NCBI GenBank assembly: GCA_022710975.1 | Contig: JAKLGA010000017.1 | Span: forward strand, 1 to 64,000 | Source of the DNA: Myxococcota bacterium | Lineage (GTDB): Bacteria > Myxococcota > B64-G9 | Direction: 5' to 3' | Length of the DNA stretch: 64,000 bases | Shown: in pieces, positions 15,608-24,068 of the stretch | Layout of the letters: every line of letters starts with the position of its first letter | Numbering within the stretch: the first letter of the stretch is position 1 | Program-made: the position numbers and the translations under genes | Notes under the pieces: model-generated | The model's input: only the letters and a program-made list of their open reading frames with translations | What the model was told of the DNA's origin: nothing | Databases searched by the model: none

Positions 15608-17311
15608 ATGCTCGAGTCGACCGCGCTGCGCGCTGGCCTGGCGGCCCTGGCGCTGGCCTGCTGGCTCCCGGCTTGCTCCAGCGGCAGCGACCCCAAGCCC
15701 TGCACCACCGACCTGGACTGCGCCGCGGACCAGTACTGCGGCCCGGACGGCCGCTGCCTGCCCCGCCTGCCCGACGGCGGCGACGACGGCGCGGACCAGC
15801 CGGCCGACGGCCAGGACGGCGCGGACGGGACGGACGGCGTGGACCCCGGCCCGCCGCCCTGCCAGCGCGACACCGACTGCCCGGCGGACGAGGTGTGCGA
15901 CGAGGCGAGCGGCACCTGCGGGGCCGGCCAGGGCTGCAACGCAGACTACAACTGCAACATCGACACCGAGTTCTGCGATCCCGAGGGCAAGGTGTGCAAG
16001 ACCCGCTCGGCCCTGTGCGAGCCCTGCGCGCGCGCGCTCGAGTGCCTGCTGCCCAGCGAGGGCGACCTGTGCATCAGCTACCCGGGCGGCCTCTTCTGCG
16101 GCCAGCGCTGCGGCACGCTGGCCTGCCCGGCCGGCTACGTGTGCGATCTCACCGCCGGCTCGGGCACCGGGCCCAACCCGGGCCAGTGCCGCTCCAACAC
16201 GGGCGACTGCGCCGGCACCTTCATCTGCCACGGGGACGGGGACTGCGCGGCCAACAAGGTGTGCAACCTGGCGACCGGCACCTGCGTGGGCAAGTGCACC
16301 TCCGACGTGAACTGCGCGGCCGGGCTGAAGTGCCACTACACCGGGCACTGCGGGCCGCCCTGCAGCACCGACGCGGACTGCGGCGGGGAGCTCATCTGCT
16401 GCACGCCGGGGCGCGGCTTCTGCGACGCGGCCTCCACCGGCAAGTGCCGGCCGGAGGGCTGCGTGCTGCACTCCGAGTGCCTGCTGACCGTGGGCGACTC
16501 CCTGGGCTACTGCGACCGGCGCACGAACGAGTGCAAGACCGGCTGCCGGGAGGCCAACCCGCAGAACGTCAACGACTGCAAGTCGGGCATGAAGTGCGAG
16601 TGCACCGGGGGCGCGCTGAGCTGCGACCAGTTCGACTGCTGCCCGGACCCGGGTGGGGTGTGCCTGTGCGATCCGGAGCTGGAGGACTGCTCCCAGGTGA
16701 GCGTGTGCGACGACGGCCAGTGCATCGAGATCCCCTGCCAGGAGCGGGGCGACGTGAGCGTGGCCTGCGCCCGCAACCAGGTCTGCTGCGGCTGGCCGCT
16801 GGCCGACGGCTACCCCTGCCCGGCCGGGACCCCGACGGGCGAGTGCTACACGGCCGTGGACCCGGTCTGCCGGACGTGCGCGGACAACGCCGCCTGCGAG
16901 CAGGCCGGCTACGGCTTCGGCGAGAAGCCGATCTGCCTCGACGACAGCGACGGCAACAAGTACTGCCACCTGGGCTGCCGCAACTCGCAGGACTGCCCGG
17001 CCACCTGGGCCTGCGACTACTCCTTCATCCAGGGCTGCGAGGACGCCTCGAACTGCACCGGCGCGGCCACCTGCGAGGTGGTGGACCGGAGCCTGGATGG
17101 CGATGGCCAGGTCCAGGAGGCCCTGGCCTGCATCTGCGCCAGCGAGGCGGACTGCGAGCCGGACTTCGACGGGTTCGCCCCCCACTGCCTGCCCATGCAG
17201 GCCTGCGACCGGACGGTGGACCCCATCCAGTGCCACGAGGTGAAGGTCTGCCACTACGCCAAGGCCTGCCAGTGCTCGAACTGCTGCGGCCAGCTCGCCG
17301 CGGGCGGCTGA
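15608..17311 (+). CDS. Cysteine-rich surface lipoprotein with CxxDxDC repeats
   Basis: 567 residues from an ATG preceded by GGAGGTGGCCC; an upstream reading frame adds 20 unlikely residues. The signal peptide ends in LPAC (lipobox). The mature protein is one long array of disulfide-type repeats such as CTTDLDCAADQYC, CQRDTDCPADEVC, CSTDADCGGELICC and CRNSQDCPATWAC, with an Asp/Gly-rich spacer (DGADGTDGVDPG) at about 57-85. Such proteins are abundant on myxobacterial surfaces; no enzymatic role is apparent. It is followed 26 bp later by a ribbon-helix-helix gene. Confidence 0.85.
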   Translation: MLESTALRAGLAALALACWLPACSSGSDPKPCTTDLDCAADQYCGPDGRCLPRLPDGGDDGADQPADGQDGADGTDGVDPGPPPCQRDTDCPADEVCDEASGTCGAGQGCNADYNCNIDTEFCDPEGKVCKTRSALCEPCARALECLLPSEGDLCISYPGGLFCGQRCGTLACPAGYVCDLTAGSGTGPNPGQCRSNTGDCAGTFICHGDGDCAANKVCNLATGTCVGKCTSDVNCAAGLKCHYTGHCGPPCSTDADCGGELICCTPGRGFCDAASTGKCRPEGCVLHSECLLTVGDSLGYCDRRTNECKTGCREANPQNVNDCKSGMKCECTGGALSCDQFDCCPDPGGVCLCDPELEDCSQVSVCDDGQCIEIPCQERGDVSVACARNQVCCGWPLADGYPCPAGTPTGECYTAVDPVCRTCADNAACEQAGYGFGEKPICLDDSDGNKYCHLGCRNSQDCPATWACDYSFIQGCEDASNCTGAATCEVVDRSLDGDGQVQEALACICASEADCEPDFDGFAPHCLPMQACDRTVDPIQCHEVKVCHYAKACQCSNCCGQLAAGG

Positions 17312-17337
17312 GCCCCCGGCGCGGGGCGGGTGAGGCC

Positions 17338-17658
17338 ATGGACGTGACCAGCCTGCAGGTGGATCTCGACCGCGAGCTGATCCTGCTCGAGGGCCAGTGG
17401 CTCTCCCGCGGGGACCTGGCCGGCCTGCTCCAGCAGCGCCTGCAGGGGCAGGATCACCGGGTGGCCGGCCTGGCGCTGGCCATCGAGCAGCTCGATCGGG
17501 CGGTCAAGGCAGCCGAGACGCTGACCGTGCGCCTGCCCGCGGAGCTGTGCCAGCGGCTGCGGGAGCTCGGCGCCCAGCGGGCGCTGCCGGTGGGCGGGGT
17601 GATCCGCGAGGCCGTGCTGGCCTACCTGGTGGGGCACGCGCTGGAGCGGATCGACTGA
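17338..17658 (+). CDS. Ribbon-helix-helix (CopG-like) protein
   Basis: 106 residues from an ATG. The C-terminal half reads ETLTVRLPAELCQRLRELG...GGVIREAVLAYL, the beta-strand/helix/helix pattern of CopG/Arc DNA-binding proteins. The N-terminal half (ELILLEGQWLSRGDLAGLLQQRLQG) is helical and unassigned. It lies 26 bp after the cysteine-rich lipoprotein gene, so it may be co-transcribed. No toxin-like gene adjoins it. Probably a small regulator. Confidence 0.7.
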   Translation: MDVTSLQVDLDRELILLEGQWLSRGDLAGLLQQRLQGQDHRVAGLALAIEQLDRAVKAAETLTVRLPAELCQRLRELGAQRALPVGGVIREAVLAYLVGHALERID

Positions 17659-17667
17659 GCGCCGGGG

Positions 17668-18441
17668 CTACTGCTTCTCGATGGTCTCCAGGATCCACTC
17701 GTCGCCCTCCCTGGAGAAGGGCTTGCCGTAGACCCGGTCACCTAGCTTGATGTCCTTGGCCTTGAGGTTGATCTGGGTGCGCTCGTCGCCGGTGTCCAGC
17801 TTGCGATCCTCGGTCAGCTTGTAGTACCCGCGCACCGCGACCGTCGCGCCCACGCGGAAGGCGGCCTGGTGCTCGCCCTCGGCGGGCGCCGCCACGACCT
17901 TCAGGTGCAGCAGCGGCATGGGCTGGCAGGGCTCGAGGCCGATCACCTCGCCCACCAGGTTGGCCTTGCTGTCCTTGCGATCGCCGGAGCCCGGCAGCTC
18001 GAAGCCCTTGCTGGCGCGGATGGAGCCGGCCGAGGACAGGTCGCCCATGGCGGGCGCGCCGGCGCTGCCGAGATCGCCGAGCGCCGCCAGGGCGTCGCCC
18101 ATGGCGGCGTCGCCGCCGAGCTGCAGCGTCGAGAGCCGGGCCAGCAGCTCGGCCTCCGCCAGGCCGGCCAGGCGGAAGACCAGCGTCATGTCGTCCGGGG
18201 CCTCGACCTGCACGGGGGTCAGCTTGGGCGCCAGCTCCTTGGCCACGGCCTGGGCGCTCAGGCCGGACTTCAGCACGAAGCGGAAGGCGCCCTCGCCGGC
18301 CGGGGCCCACTCGCTGGCCGCCGCGGGGATGAACTTCCCGTCCCCGGCCTTGACCACCAGCGGCTCCCCGGCCCAGGCGCCGGACGCGAGCAGCCCCACC
18401 GCCGCGGCCACGAGACTCACCACCAGCACGTGCCTCATCAT
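17668..18441 (-). CDS. Exported protein of unknown function
   Basis: 257 residues; ATG, with a second ATG next to it, and a signal peptide ending GAWA-GEPL. The mature part has an Ala/Leu-rich alpha/beta region (to about 110), an Ala/Gly/Ser-rich linker (GDLGSAGAPAMGDLSSAGS), and a C-terminal beta-rich domain (NLVGEVIGLEPCQPMPLLHLKVVA...VGATVAVRGYYKLTEDRKLD...INLKAKDIKLGDRVYGKPF) that may be an OB- or SH3-like barrel. No family recognised. A good promoter precedes it and diverges from the AsmA-like gene. Confidence 0.75.
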   Translation of the reverse strand: MMRHVLVVSLVAAAVGLLASGAWAGEPLVVKAGDGKFIPAAASEWAPAGEGAFRFVLKSGLSAQAVAKELAPKLTPVQVEAPDDMTLVFRLAGLAEAELLARLSTLQLGGDAAMGDALAALGDLGSAGAPAMGDLSSAGSIRASKGFELPGSGDRKDSKANLVGEVIGLEPCQPMPLLHLKVVAAPAEGEHQAAFRVGATVAVRGYYKLTEDRKLDTGDERTQINLKAKDIKLGDRVYGKPFSREGDEWILETIEKQ

Positions 18442-18475
18442 GTTCTGGCCCTCCCTCGGCCTGCCGACTCCCCCG

Positions 18476-18505
18476 AGTGTATGGACCCGATCCGCCGCCT
18501 GTCAA
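18476..18505 (-). promoter_or_regulatory. Sigma70-type promoter of the exported protein
   Basis: Minus strand TTGACA-N18-TACACT, a perfect -35 and a good -10. Start near 18469, about 28 bp before the ATG. Confidence 0.75.
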
Positions 18506-18621
18506 TCGGCCGGATCGCGCGCCGCCTGCCTCCAGCGCCACCGGGGCAATGCTTGGACGCCCCGGGCCCGGGCTTGATTCAGCCTGCCCCGGGCGCGCCT
18601 AACCCTCCGCCGCGCCAGGAA

Positions 18622-18651
18622 TTCGATCGCCGTGCGGGGCTCTGCTATCCT
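18622..18651 (+). promoter_or_regulatory. Candidate promoter of the AsmA-like gene, leaderless
   Basis: TTCGAT-N18-TATCCT. The -35 is weak, but the -10 is good and ends 9 bp before the ATG, so the message would begin at or beside the start codon. Confidence 0.45.
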
Positions 18652-18660
18652 GGGCGCGGC

Positions 18661-21600
18661 ATGGAGCGCGCGCAGCACACGGCGGCCAGGCCGGCCCGCC
18701 CGCGGCGCTGGCTGCGCCGGCTGGTCAAGATCTGCCTGCTCACCCTGGCGGTCCTGCTGGGGCTGCCGGTGGTGGTGTGCCTGGCGCTGGTGGGCACCCT
18801 GCCCGACGCGCGGCTGCTGCAGATCACCCTGGCCCAGGTGCGCGCGGCCACCGGGCTGGACGTGCGCGCGCGCGCCCTGGAGCTCCACCTGCTCGACGGG
18901 CTGGTGCTGGACGGCGTGAGCCTGCGCCCCCCGGCGGGGTTCCGTGATCCGCCGCTCGAGGTGGAGCGCCTGACGCTCGGCTACGCGCCCGGCGATCTCC
19001 TGGACGGGCGGCTGGTGGTGCGCAGCCTGCGGCTCGAGCGCGCGCACCTGCGCCTGCAGCACGACGGCGCGCGCACGAACCTGGCGGCCCTGCTGGCCAG
19101 CCTGCCGCCGGCGGCGCCGCGCGCGCCCGGGCCGCCCGAGCCAGATGAGCCCTCCGGGTTCGAGCTGGTGCTCGAGCGGGGCGAGGTGCGCGAGCTGACC
19201 GTGGAGCTCAGCCTGCCGGGCCTGCGGGCCGAGCTCGCCGGCCTGTCGCTCGACCTGGCCGGGCGCCTGGGCGCCCAGGCAGCGCCGGAGGCCGAGGTCC
19301 GCCTGCGCCTGCCGCAGCCGGCGGCCGACAACCTGCGCCTGGGCGAGGAGCTCTCGGGCCTCGTGGGGCTCGAGGTCGAGGGCAAGCTGGCCGGCCCGGT
19401 CGCCTCGGCGGCCGTCCAGGCCGAGGTGCGCTCGGGGGCGCTCCGCGGCAGGCGGCTGCGGGTGGAGGCGCGCGCGGAGCTCGATCTGGTCGCGGGCCAG
19501 GGGCGCCTGGAGGCGCTCGGCCTGGCGCTCGACGGCGTGCCCGTGCTGGAGGCCCAGGGCGGGCTGGACGGGCTGTACGGCCAGCGCGCCTTCCAGCTGC
19601 GGGTCTCCCGCGCGGTGCTGCTCGAGCCCGGCCAGCCTGGACTGGCCGGGCTGGTGCCGGGGCTGCCGGCCTTCGCCGGCCGGGCCTGGCTGGAGGAGCT
19701 GGCGCTGGACGGCGCCCTGGACGGCGGGCTGCCGGGGCTGAAGGGCAGCCTGCACCTGTCCGGGCTGGGGGCGAGCGTGGCCGGGCTGCAGCTCCAGGAT
19801 CTGGGGGGCAAGCTGCGGATCGGCTTCAGCCCGGCCGACGGCCGGCTGGCCCTGGCGGGCAGCCTGCGGGCCGGCGGCCTGTGGGTGGCGGGCCTGCGCC
19901 TCGAGCGCCTGCGCGGGGAGCTGGACGTGGCCGGCGGCCTGACGTCGGGCCCGGACGGGCTCGTGGTGGCCCAGCCCCGCCTGACCTGGGACGGCTCGGC
20001 CGAGGCGCTGCGCACGGCCTGGCTGCAGGCCGACGGCCTGGACCTCGAGGTCCGCCTGGCGGGGCCGCGGGTCGAGCGGGGCCCGGCCGGGTGGGCCGCG
20101 CCTGGGGCGGAGCTGGAGCTGGAGGGCGGGTGCCGCTCCGTCGGCCTGGCGGCCGGCCCGGAGGGCGCGCGCCTGGACGCGCTCGAGCTGCACGGGAGCG
20201 CCAGCGGGGGCGGCCTGCGCCTGGCGCCCGGCGCGGCGCCCCGGGCGGCCCGCCTCGAGGCCAGGCTCGCCCTGAGCGCCGCGCACCTGCGGCAGGGCCC
20301 GCTGCAGCTCGACGCCCTGGGACTCGAGCTCACCGCCCGGGCAGGCGAGCTGCTGGCCGGGGGCAGGGCGCCGGGCTCGCTCGAGGCCGCGCTGCGCTGC
20401 GGCCCGCTGCAGCGCGGACCGCTCGGCCTGGCGCGGGCCGAGGCCGGGCTGCGGCTGGAGCTCGCCAGCCTGGCGCCCCGGGAGCTGCCCGTCCGCCTGT
20501 CGACCCGGGTCGAGGAGCTGCGCTGGGAGCGTCCCGGGGGCGCGCCGCCCTTCCGCGCCCCGGCGCCCGTGACCCTGGAGGCCGACACCCGCCTGGGGCT
20601 GCCCGGGCTCGACGTGCGCGTGGAGCGGTCCTCGCTGGCGGTCGCCGGGCTGATCGGCCTGGAGCTCTCGGGCGAGCTCTCGCCCGGGGCGGGCACGCTG
20701 CGCGGCGAGCTCAGCACGGCCCCGCACCGCCTCGAGGCGCTGGTCGCCAGCCTGCCCGAGGACGTGCGCGCGGCCGTCCCCAGGATCGCCGGGGAGGTGC
20801 GCCTCTCGGGCTGGGTGCGCGGGCGCCTGCCCGGGCGGGAGTTCGACCTGTTCCACCCGCCCTTCGAGGCCGAGCTGACCGTGGCGCACCAGGGGCTCGA
20901 GCTGGAGTTGCCCGCGGTCGGGCTGCGGGTGGCCGGGGTGTCGGGCCCGGTCCGCGTGCACCTGGGCGGGCAGGCGGAGGGGGAGGCGCCCCTGCGGGGC
21001 AGCCTGGAGCTGAAGGCCGCCGAGCTCGGCTTCGCGCGGCTGGGGCTCCAGGCCCACGGCCTGGCCCTGGCGCTGGCCTCGTCCTGGACCGGCGAGGAGA
21101 TCCTGGCCGACGGGCGCGGCTCGATCGAGCGCGTGGAGGCGCCCGGCCTGTGGCCCGGGCCGCTGGGCGACGTGCAGCTCGACGCGGCCGCGCTGCTGTC
21201 CGGGACCAAGGAGCTGCGGCTGACGGAGTTCGATCTGACCCTGGGCTCGGCGGGGCTGCGCGTCTCGGGCCAGGGGCAGGTGGTGCGCCCGCCGGAGGCC
21301 GAGGAGCTGTCCGACCTGCGCCTGGATCTGCGCACCCACCTGCGCCTGGCCGCCGAGCAGCCCGTGCGCCTGCCAGGCGGGCTGCACGTGGCCGGGCAGG
21401 CCGAGGCCGAGCTGGCGGTCAAGAGCGTCCAGCCGGGCGTGCTGCGGGCGGAGGGCAAGCTGGTCTTCGGCGGGCTCGACCTGGTGTCGGGCGGCTTCAC
21501 CCTGCTGGGCGCGGCGGGCACGGTGCCGGTCAGCCAGTACGTGGCCCTGCGGCCCGAGCCCGGGCTGCTGCAGCAGCGGCCGTCGGCCGGGGGCGCCCGG

Positions 21601-22278
21601 CGGGAGCTCGGCCGCGAGAGGCGCTCCGCGGCCTACGAGACGGCCCTGCGCCCGATGAAGGGCGAGGAGCGCAGCTTCCAGATCCGCGAGCTCGGGCTCC
21701 ACGACCTGCGCTTCACCGGCCTGTCCGGCAACCTGGAGCTCTCGGGCGGCACGCTCGGGCTGAACGGCCTGCGCTTCCAGTTCCTGGAGGGTGACTTCCT
21801 GGCGGACACGGCCGTCACCCTGGCCCCGCCCGGCACCGTGCGCGTGGGGCTGGACGCGGAGATGAGCGGCGTGGAGCTGGCCCGGCTGCCGCAGCTCGCC
21901 TCCCTGGCGGTGGGGGGACCCAGCGACGTGAGCGGCAACTTGCGCCTGGCGGTCGATCTGCACCAGGACGAGGTCACCGCCTCGTTCAACCTGACCCAGA
22001 TCGGCCGCGACACCCTGCAGGCGCTGCTGCTGGCCCTCGACCCCGGCCAGGCCAACCCGGGCGTGCAGGCGCTCAGGGGCTACCTGGACAGCTTCGACGT
22101 GTCGCCGCGCCAGGTCGCGGTGAACGTCCGCCACGGCCTGCTGAGCATGCGGGTCGAGTTCGATCTCGGGCTGGCGGCCCGGGCGGCGGCCCGCTTCGTG
22201 CGCGGCTTCCAGGGGGACGCGTTCGAGCTCTCCCACCTGCCGGTGGGCGACTTCCTGGCCAAGTACCTCAGGCGCTGA
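18661..22278 (+). CDS. AsmA/YdbH-like membrane-anchored lipid-transfer protein
   Basis: 1205 residues from an ATG. Basic N-terminus and one membrane helix at about 22-47, then a start typical of AsmA-like proteins: VRAATGLDVRARALELHLLDGLVLDGVSL...PLEVERLTLGYAPGDLLDGRLVVRSLRLERAHL. The rest is a long series of beta-strands with repeated L-x-L-x-G patterns, as in the bridge-like proteins (AsmA, TamB, YdbH) that span the periplasm and are implicated in phospholipid transport. The last 180 residues (LALDPGQANPGVQALRGYL...VNVRHGLLSMRVEF) may be a YdbH-type end. A DUF1318 lipoprotein gene converges on it. Confidence 0.85.
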   Translation: MERAQHTAARPARPRRWLRRLVKICLLTLAVLLGLPVVVCLALVGTLPDARLLQITLAQVRAATGLDVRARALELHLLDGLVLDGVSLRPPAGFRDPPLEVERLTLGYAPGDLLDGRLVVRSLRLERAHLRLQHDGARTNLAALLASLPPAAPRAPGPPEPDEPSGFELVLERGEVRELTVELSLPGLRAELAGLSLDLAGRLGAQAAPEAEVRLRLPQPAADNLRLGEELSGLVGLEVEGKLAGPVASAAVQAEVRSGALRGRRLRVEARAELDLVAGQGRLEALGLALDGVPVLEAQGGLDGLYGQRAFQLRVSRAVLLEPGQPGLAGLVPGLPAFAGRAWLEELALDGALDGGLPGLKGSLHLSGLGASVAGLQLQDLGGKLRIGFSPADGRLALAGSLRAGGLWVAGLRLERLRGELDVAGGLTSGPDGLVVAQPRLTWDGSAEALRTAWLQADGLDLEVRLAGPRVERGPAGWAAPGAELELEGGCRSVGLAAGPEGARLDALELHGSASGGGLRLAPGAAPRAARLEARLALSAAHLRQGPLQLDALGLELTARAGELLAGGRAPGSLEAALRCGPLQRGPLGLARAEAGLRLELASLAPRELPVRLSTRVEELRWERPGGAPPFRAPAPVTLEADTRLGLPGLDVRVERSSLAVAGLIGLELSGELSPGAGTLRGELSTAPHRLEALVASLPEDVRAAVPRIAGEVRLSGWVRGRLPGREFDLFHPPFEAELTVAHQGLELELPAVGLRVAGVSGPVRVHLGGQAEGEAPLRGSLELKAAELGFARLGLQAHGLALALASSWTGEEILADGRGSIERVEAPGLWPGPLGDVQLDAAALLSGTKELRLTEFDLTLGSAGLRVSGQGQVVRPPEAEELSDLRLDLRTHLRLAAEQPVRLPGGLHVAGQAEAELAVKSVQPGVLRAEGKLVFGGLDLVSGGFTLLGAAGTVPVSQYVALRPEPGLLQQRPSAGGARRELGRERRSAAYETALRPMKGEERSFQIRELGLHDLRFTGLSGNLELSGGTLGLNGLRFQFLEGDFLADTAVTLAPPGTVRVGLDAEMSGVELARLPQLASLAVGGPSDVSGNLRLAVDLHQDEVTASFNLTQIGRDTLQALLLALDPGQANPGVQALRGYLDSFDVSPRQVAVNVRHGLLSMRVEFDLGLAARAAARFVRGFQGDAFELSHLPVGDFLAKYLRR

Positions 22279-22290
22279 GGCGGGCGGGGC

Positions 22291-22875
22291 TCAGGGCTTC
22301 TGCCGCCACTCCCCGCCGGGCTCCTGGAGCCAGGTGCCGGGGGCGGCCTGCTCGCGCTGGGCGCGCGCGGCGGCCTCCACGAGCTGCGGCAGGTCGGCCC
22401 GGGTGAGGTCCGGGGAGGTGGTCACCACGAACTCGAGCAGCAGCCGGCGGGCCTGGTTCTCCGCGGCCACCAGCCGCTCGAGGCGCTGGGCGGTGGCGGG
22501 CTCGGCCTGCGCCGCGCAGGGGCGCGCGGCCAGCATGGCGTCCAGCCCCTCGCCCAGGCAGCCCTGCGCCTTGAGCTCCTCCAGGTCGTCGCGGTTGAAC
22601 TGCTGGGTCTGGCGCGCCTGGACCGCGCGCTGGCGGACGTCCGAGAGGCGCGGGGCCGGCTGGGCCTGGCCGTCGGCGCCGACTGCGCGCACCGAGGCCA
22701 CGAGCTGCAGATCGCGATCGAGCTGCTCGTAGGCCCCCAGGATCTGGTTCTCCAGCGCGGTGCGCTCGTCCACCACCTGGATGCTGGCCTCCACGCAGCC
22801 CACCCCGGCGAGGAGCGCCAGGCCGAGCCCCAGCCTGTGGACGCAGCGGCGAACAGGGTCCCTCGGCGCGCGCAT
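22291..22875 (-). CDS. DUF1318 (YdbL-like) lipoprotein
   Basis: 194 residues from an ATG preceded by GGGAGG; a GTG seven codons earlier would place the ribosome site inside the gene. Lipobox AGVGC. After EASIQVVDERTALENQILGAYEQLDRDL comes a helical region, and the C-terminus reads VEAAARAQREQAAPGTWLQEPGGEWRQKP. This resembles the end of E. coli YdbL (PGEYVQGINGKWVRKF), the DUF1318 signature. YdbL works with the AsmA-like YdbH and the lipoprotein YnbE in the outer membrane lipid pathway. Its position facing the AsmA-like gene supports the same pairing here. Confidence 0.7.
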   Translation of the reverse strand: MRAPRDPVRRCVHRLGLGLALLAGVGCVEASIQVVDERTALENQILGAYEQLDRDLQLVASVRAVGADGQAQPAPRLSDVRQRAVQARQTQQFNRDDLEELKAQGCLGEGLDAMLAARPCAAQAEPATAQRLERLVAAENQARRLLLEFVVTTSPDLTRADLPQLVEAAARAQREQAAPGTWLQEPGGEWRQKP

Positions 22876-22954
22876 GGCTCCAGACCTCCCTCTCACAGGC
22901 CTCTCACGGGGTCAGTCTACACCGGGAGGTGGTCGCAACGAAAGGAGCGCGAGC

Positions 22955-23764
22955 TCAGTCGTCGGTCTGCTGGCAGTCGTTGTTCGTGGTGACGGCCCCG
23001 GGGAACATGTCGTGGTCCCAGGCGATCTTGCGGCAGAACTTCTTGGTCAGCAGCGGGCAGTACTGGTTGCACATGCAGGCGCAGCACTGCTGGTAGTCCT
23101 TCGACTCGCACTTGGCGTAGTCGTAGGCCTCGCCGTCGGTGATGCGCGAGGAGGGGCAGATCACGCCGTTGACCGGCTGGCCGGTCGGGATGCAACCGTC
23201 GGTGCACTGCTTGGTCGGGTCGGGGCTGCCCGCGGTCAGGCCCCCGTCGCCCCACAGCTCCTCGTTGTCGCAGCGCATGTTCGCGCCGAACGGGGCCATG
23301 GCGCTGCAGCGGTAGCCCTTGGGGCAGGAGGCGTCGGACAGGCACTCCTTGGTGCAGTAGCCCATGCAGCCGTAGGGCGCCGAGGGGCAGTCGGTCTGCG
23401 TCACGTCCGCCCGGCACTCCCCGTTCATCACGTTCTCGGCCTTGTGGCTGACCCCGTCCGGGTATTCTCCGCCCTCGTCGGCCTGGGTGGCCACGCAGAT
23501 CAGGTTGGTGCACTGGAGCGACGGGAGCTGGATGCAGTCGACCGGGCAGGCGTCGTTGGCGGGCGGGGTCCCGGCCGCGGGCATTTCCACGGCCGCCTGC
23601 AGGGGCTGGCAGGCCGGCAGGATCGTGCAGTCGGGGTGGGCGTCCTCGCCTTCGCCGGTCAGGGGCCAGCTGAAGGTGCACGGCTGGCCGATGGGCTCGT
23701 CCGCGCAGCCCCCCAGGCCCGCGACCGCGATCAGCAGCCCTGCCAACATCATCGTCCCACGCAT
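22955..23764 (-). CDS. Cysteine-rich lipoprotein diverging from the glt cluster
   Basis: 269 residues from an ATG preceded by AGGAGAG. The signal peptide ends in the lipobox GLGGC. The mature protein is dense in cysteine (CTTKECLSDASC-like units: GCMGYCTKECLSDASCPKGYRC; YQQCCACMCNQYCPLLTKKFC), pointing to a disulfide-stabilised extracellular domain. No VWA domain is seen, so it is not a plain CglB homolog. It reads away from gltA across a 304-bp gap. Function unknown; a surface partner of the gliding machine is only a possibility. Confidence 0.8.
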   Translation of the reverse strand: MRGTMMLAGLLIAVAGLGGCADEPIGQPCTFSWPLTGEGEDAHPDCTILPACQPLQAAVEMPAAGTPPANDACPVDCIQLPSLQCTNLICVATQADEGGEYPDGVSHKAENVMNGECRADVTQTDCPSAPYGCMGYCTKECLSDASCPKGYRCSAMAPFGANMRCDNEELWGDGGLTAGSPDPTKQCTDGCIPTGQPVNGVICPSSRITDGEAYDYAKCESKDYQQCCACMCNQYCPLLTKKFCRKIAWDHDMFPGAVTTNNDCQQTDD

Positions 23765-23824
23765 GCTTCGCTCTCCTGTGGCGCCCACCGGCGATCGGAA
23801 GACTCTGGCGAACGCTTGGGTCGA

Positions 23825-23853
23825 GCCCTACCACAGCCGTCCGCGCCAGACAA
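23825..23853 (-). promoter_or_regulatory. Weak candidate promoter of the cysteine-rich lipoprotein
   Basis: Minus strand TTGTCT-N17-TAGGGC. Spacing is right but the -10 is poor. Confidence 0.35.
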
Positions 23854-23906
23854 GAAAAAAAAGGATTCTCAGGGGGTTGGGCCCCGCGCCGGCCCTGGAA
23901 ATTGGC

Positions 23907-23936
23907 TTGACAGGTCGCCGGGAAGCGTCCTATCGT
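23907..23936 (+). promoter_or_regulatory. Sigma70-type promoter of the gltA-H operon
   Basis: Perfect -35 TTGACA, 18-bp spacer, -10 TATCGT. Start near 23943, giving a leader of about 125 bases before gltA. The genes downstream to gltH follow with gaps of at most 49 bp, so this is the likely operon promoter. Confidence 0.75.
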
Positions 23937-24068
23937 TACCATCCGAATATGTGTCGGATTCCCGAGGCGTTAGATGTGGGATTCGACGGCCCCGCCTCGT
24001 TGGGAGGATGCGTGATCCTGCTCACGTCCCCACGGCATGCAAAAACCCCCTACCCACAGAGAATCGCC

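Larger units (their letters stand above)
23765..24068. other. Intergenic region between the cysteine-rich lipoprotein and gltA
   Basis: 304 bp without a gene. It holds divergent promoter-like sequences, an A8 run near 23854-23862, and a gltA leader of about 125 bases with a small hairpin (CGTGA/TCACG, near 24011-24026) and distant complementary TGTGGG/CCCACA segments. It is visibly less GC-rich than the genes around it. Confidence 0.7.

Noticed and set aside
17338-17658. RHH gene as antitoxin of a toxin-antitoxin pair
   Set aside because: The neighbours are a cysteine-rich lipoprotein and an exported protein; there is no toxin-sized partner.
22955-23764. Cysteine-rich lipoprotein as CglB itself
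   Set aside because: It is shorter than CglB and shows no VWA-type MIDAS pattern.
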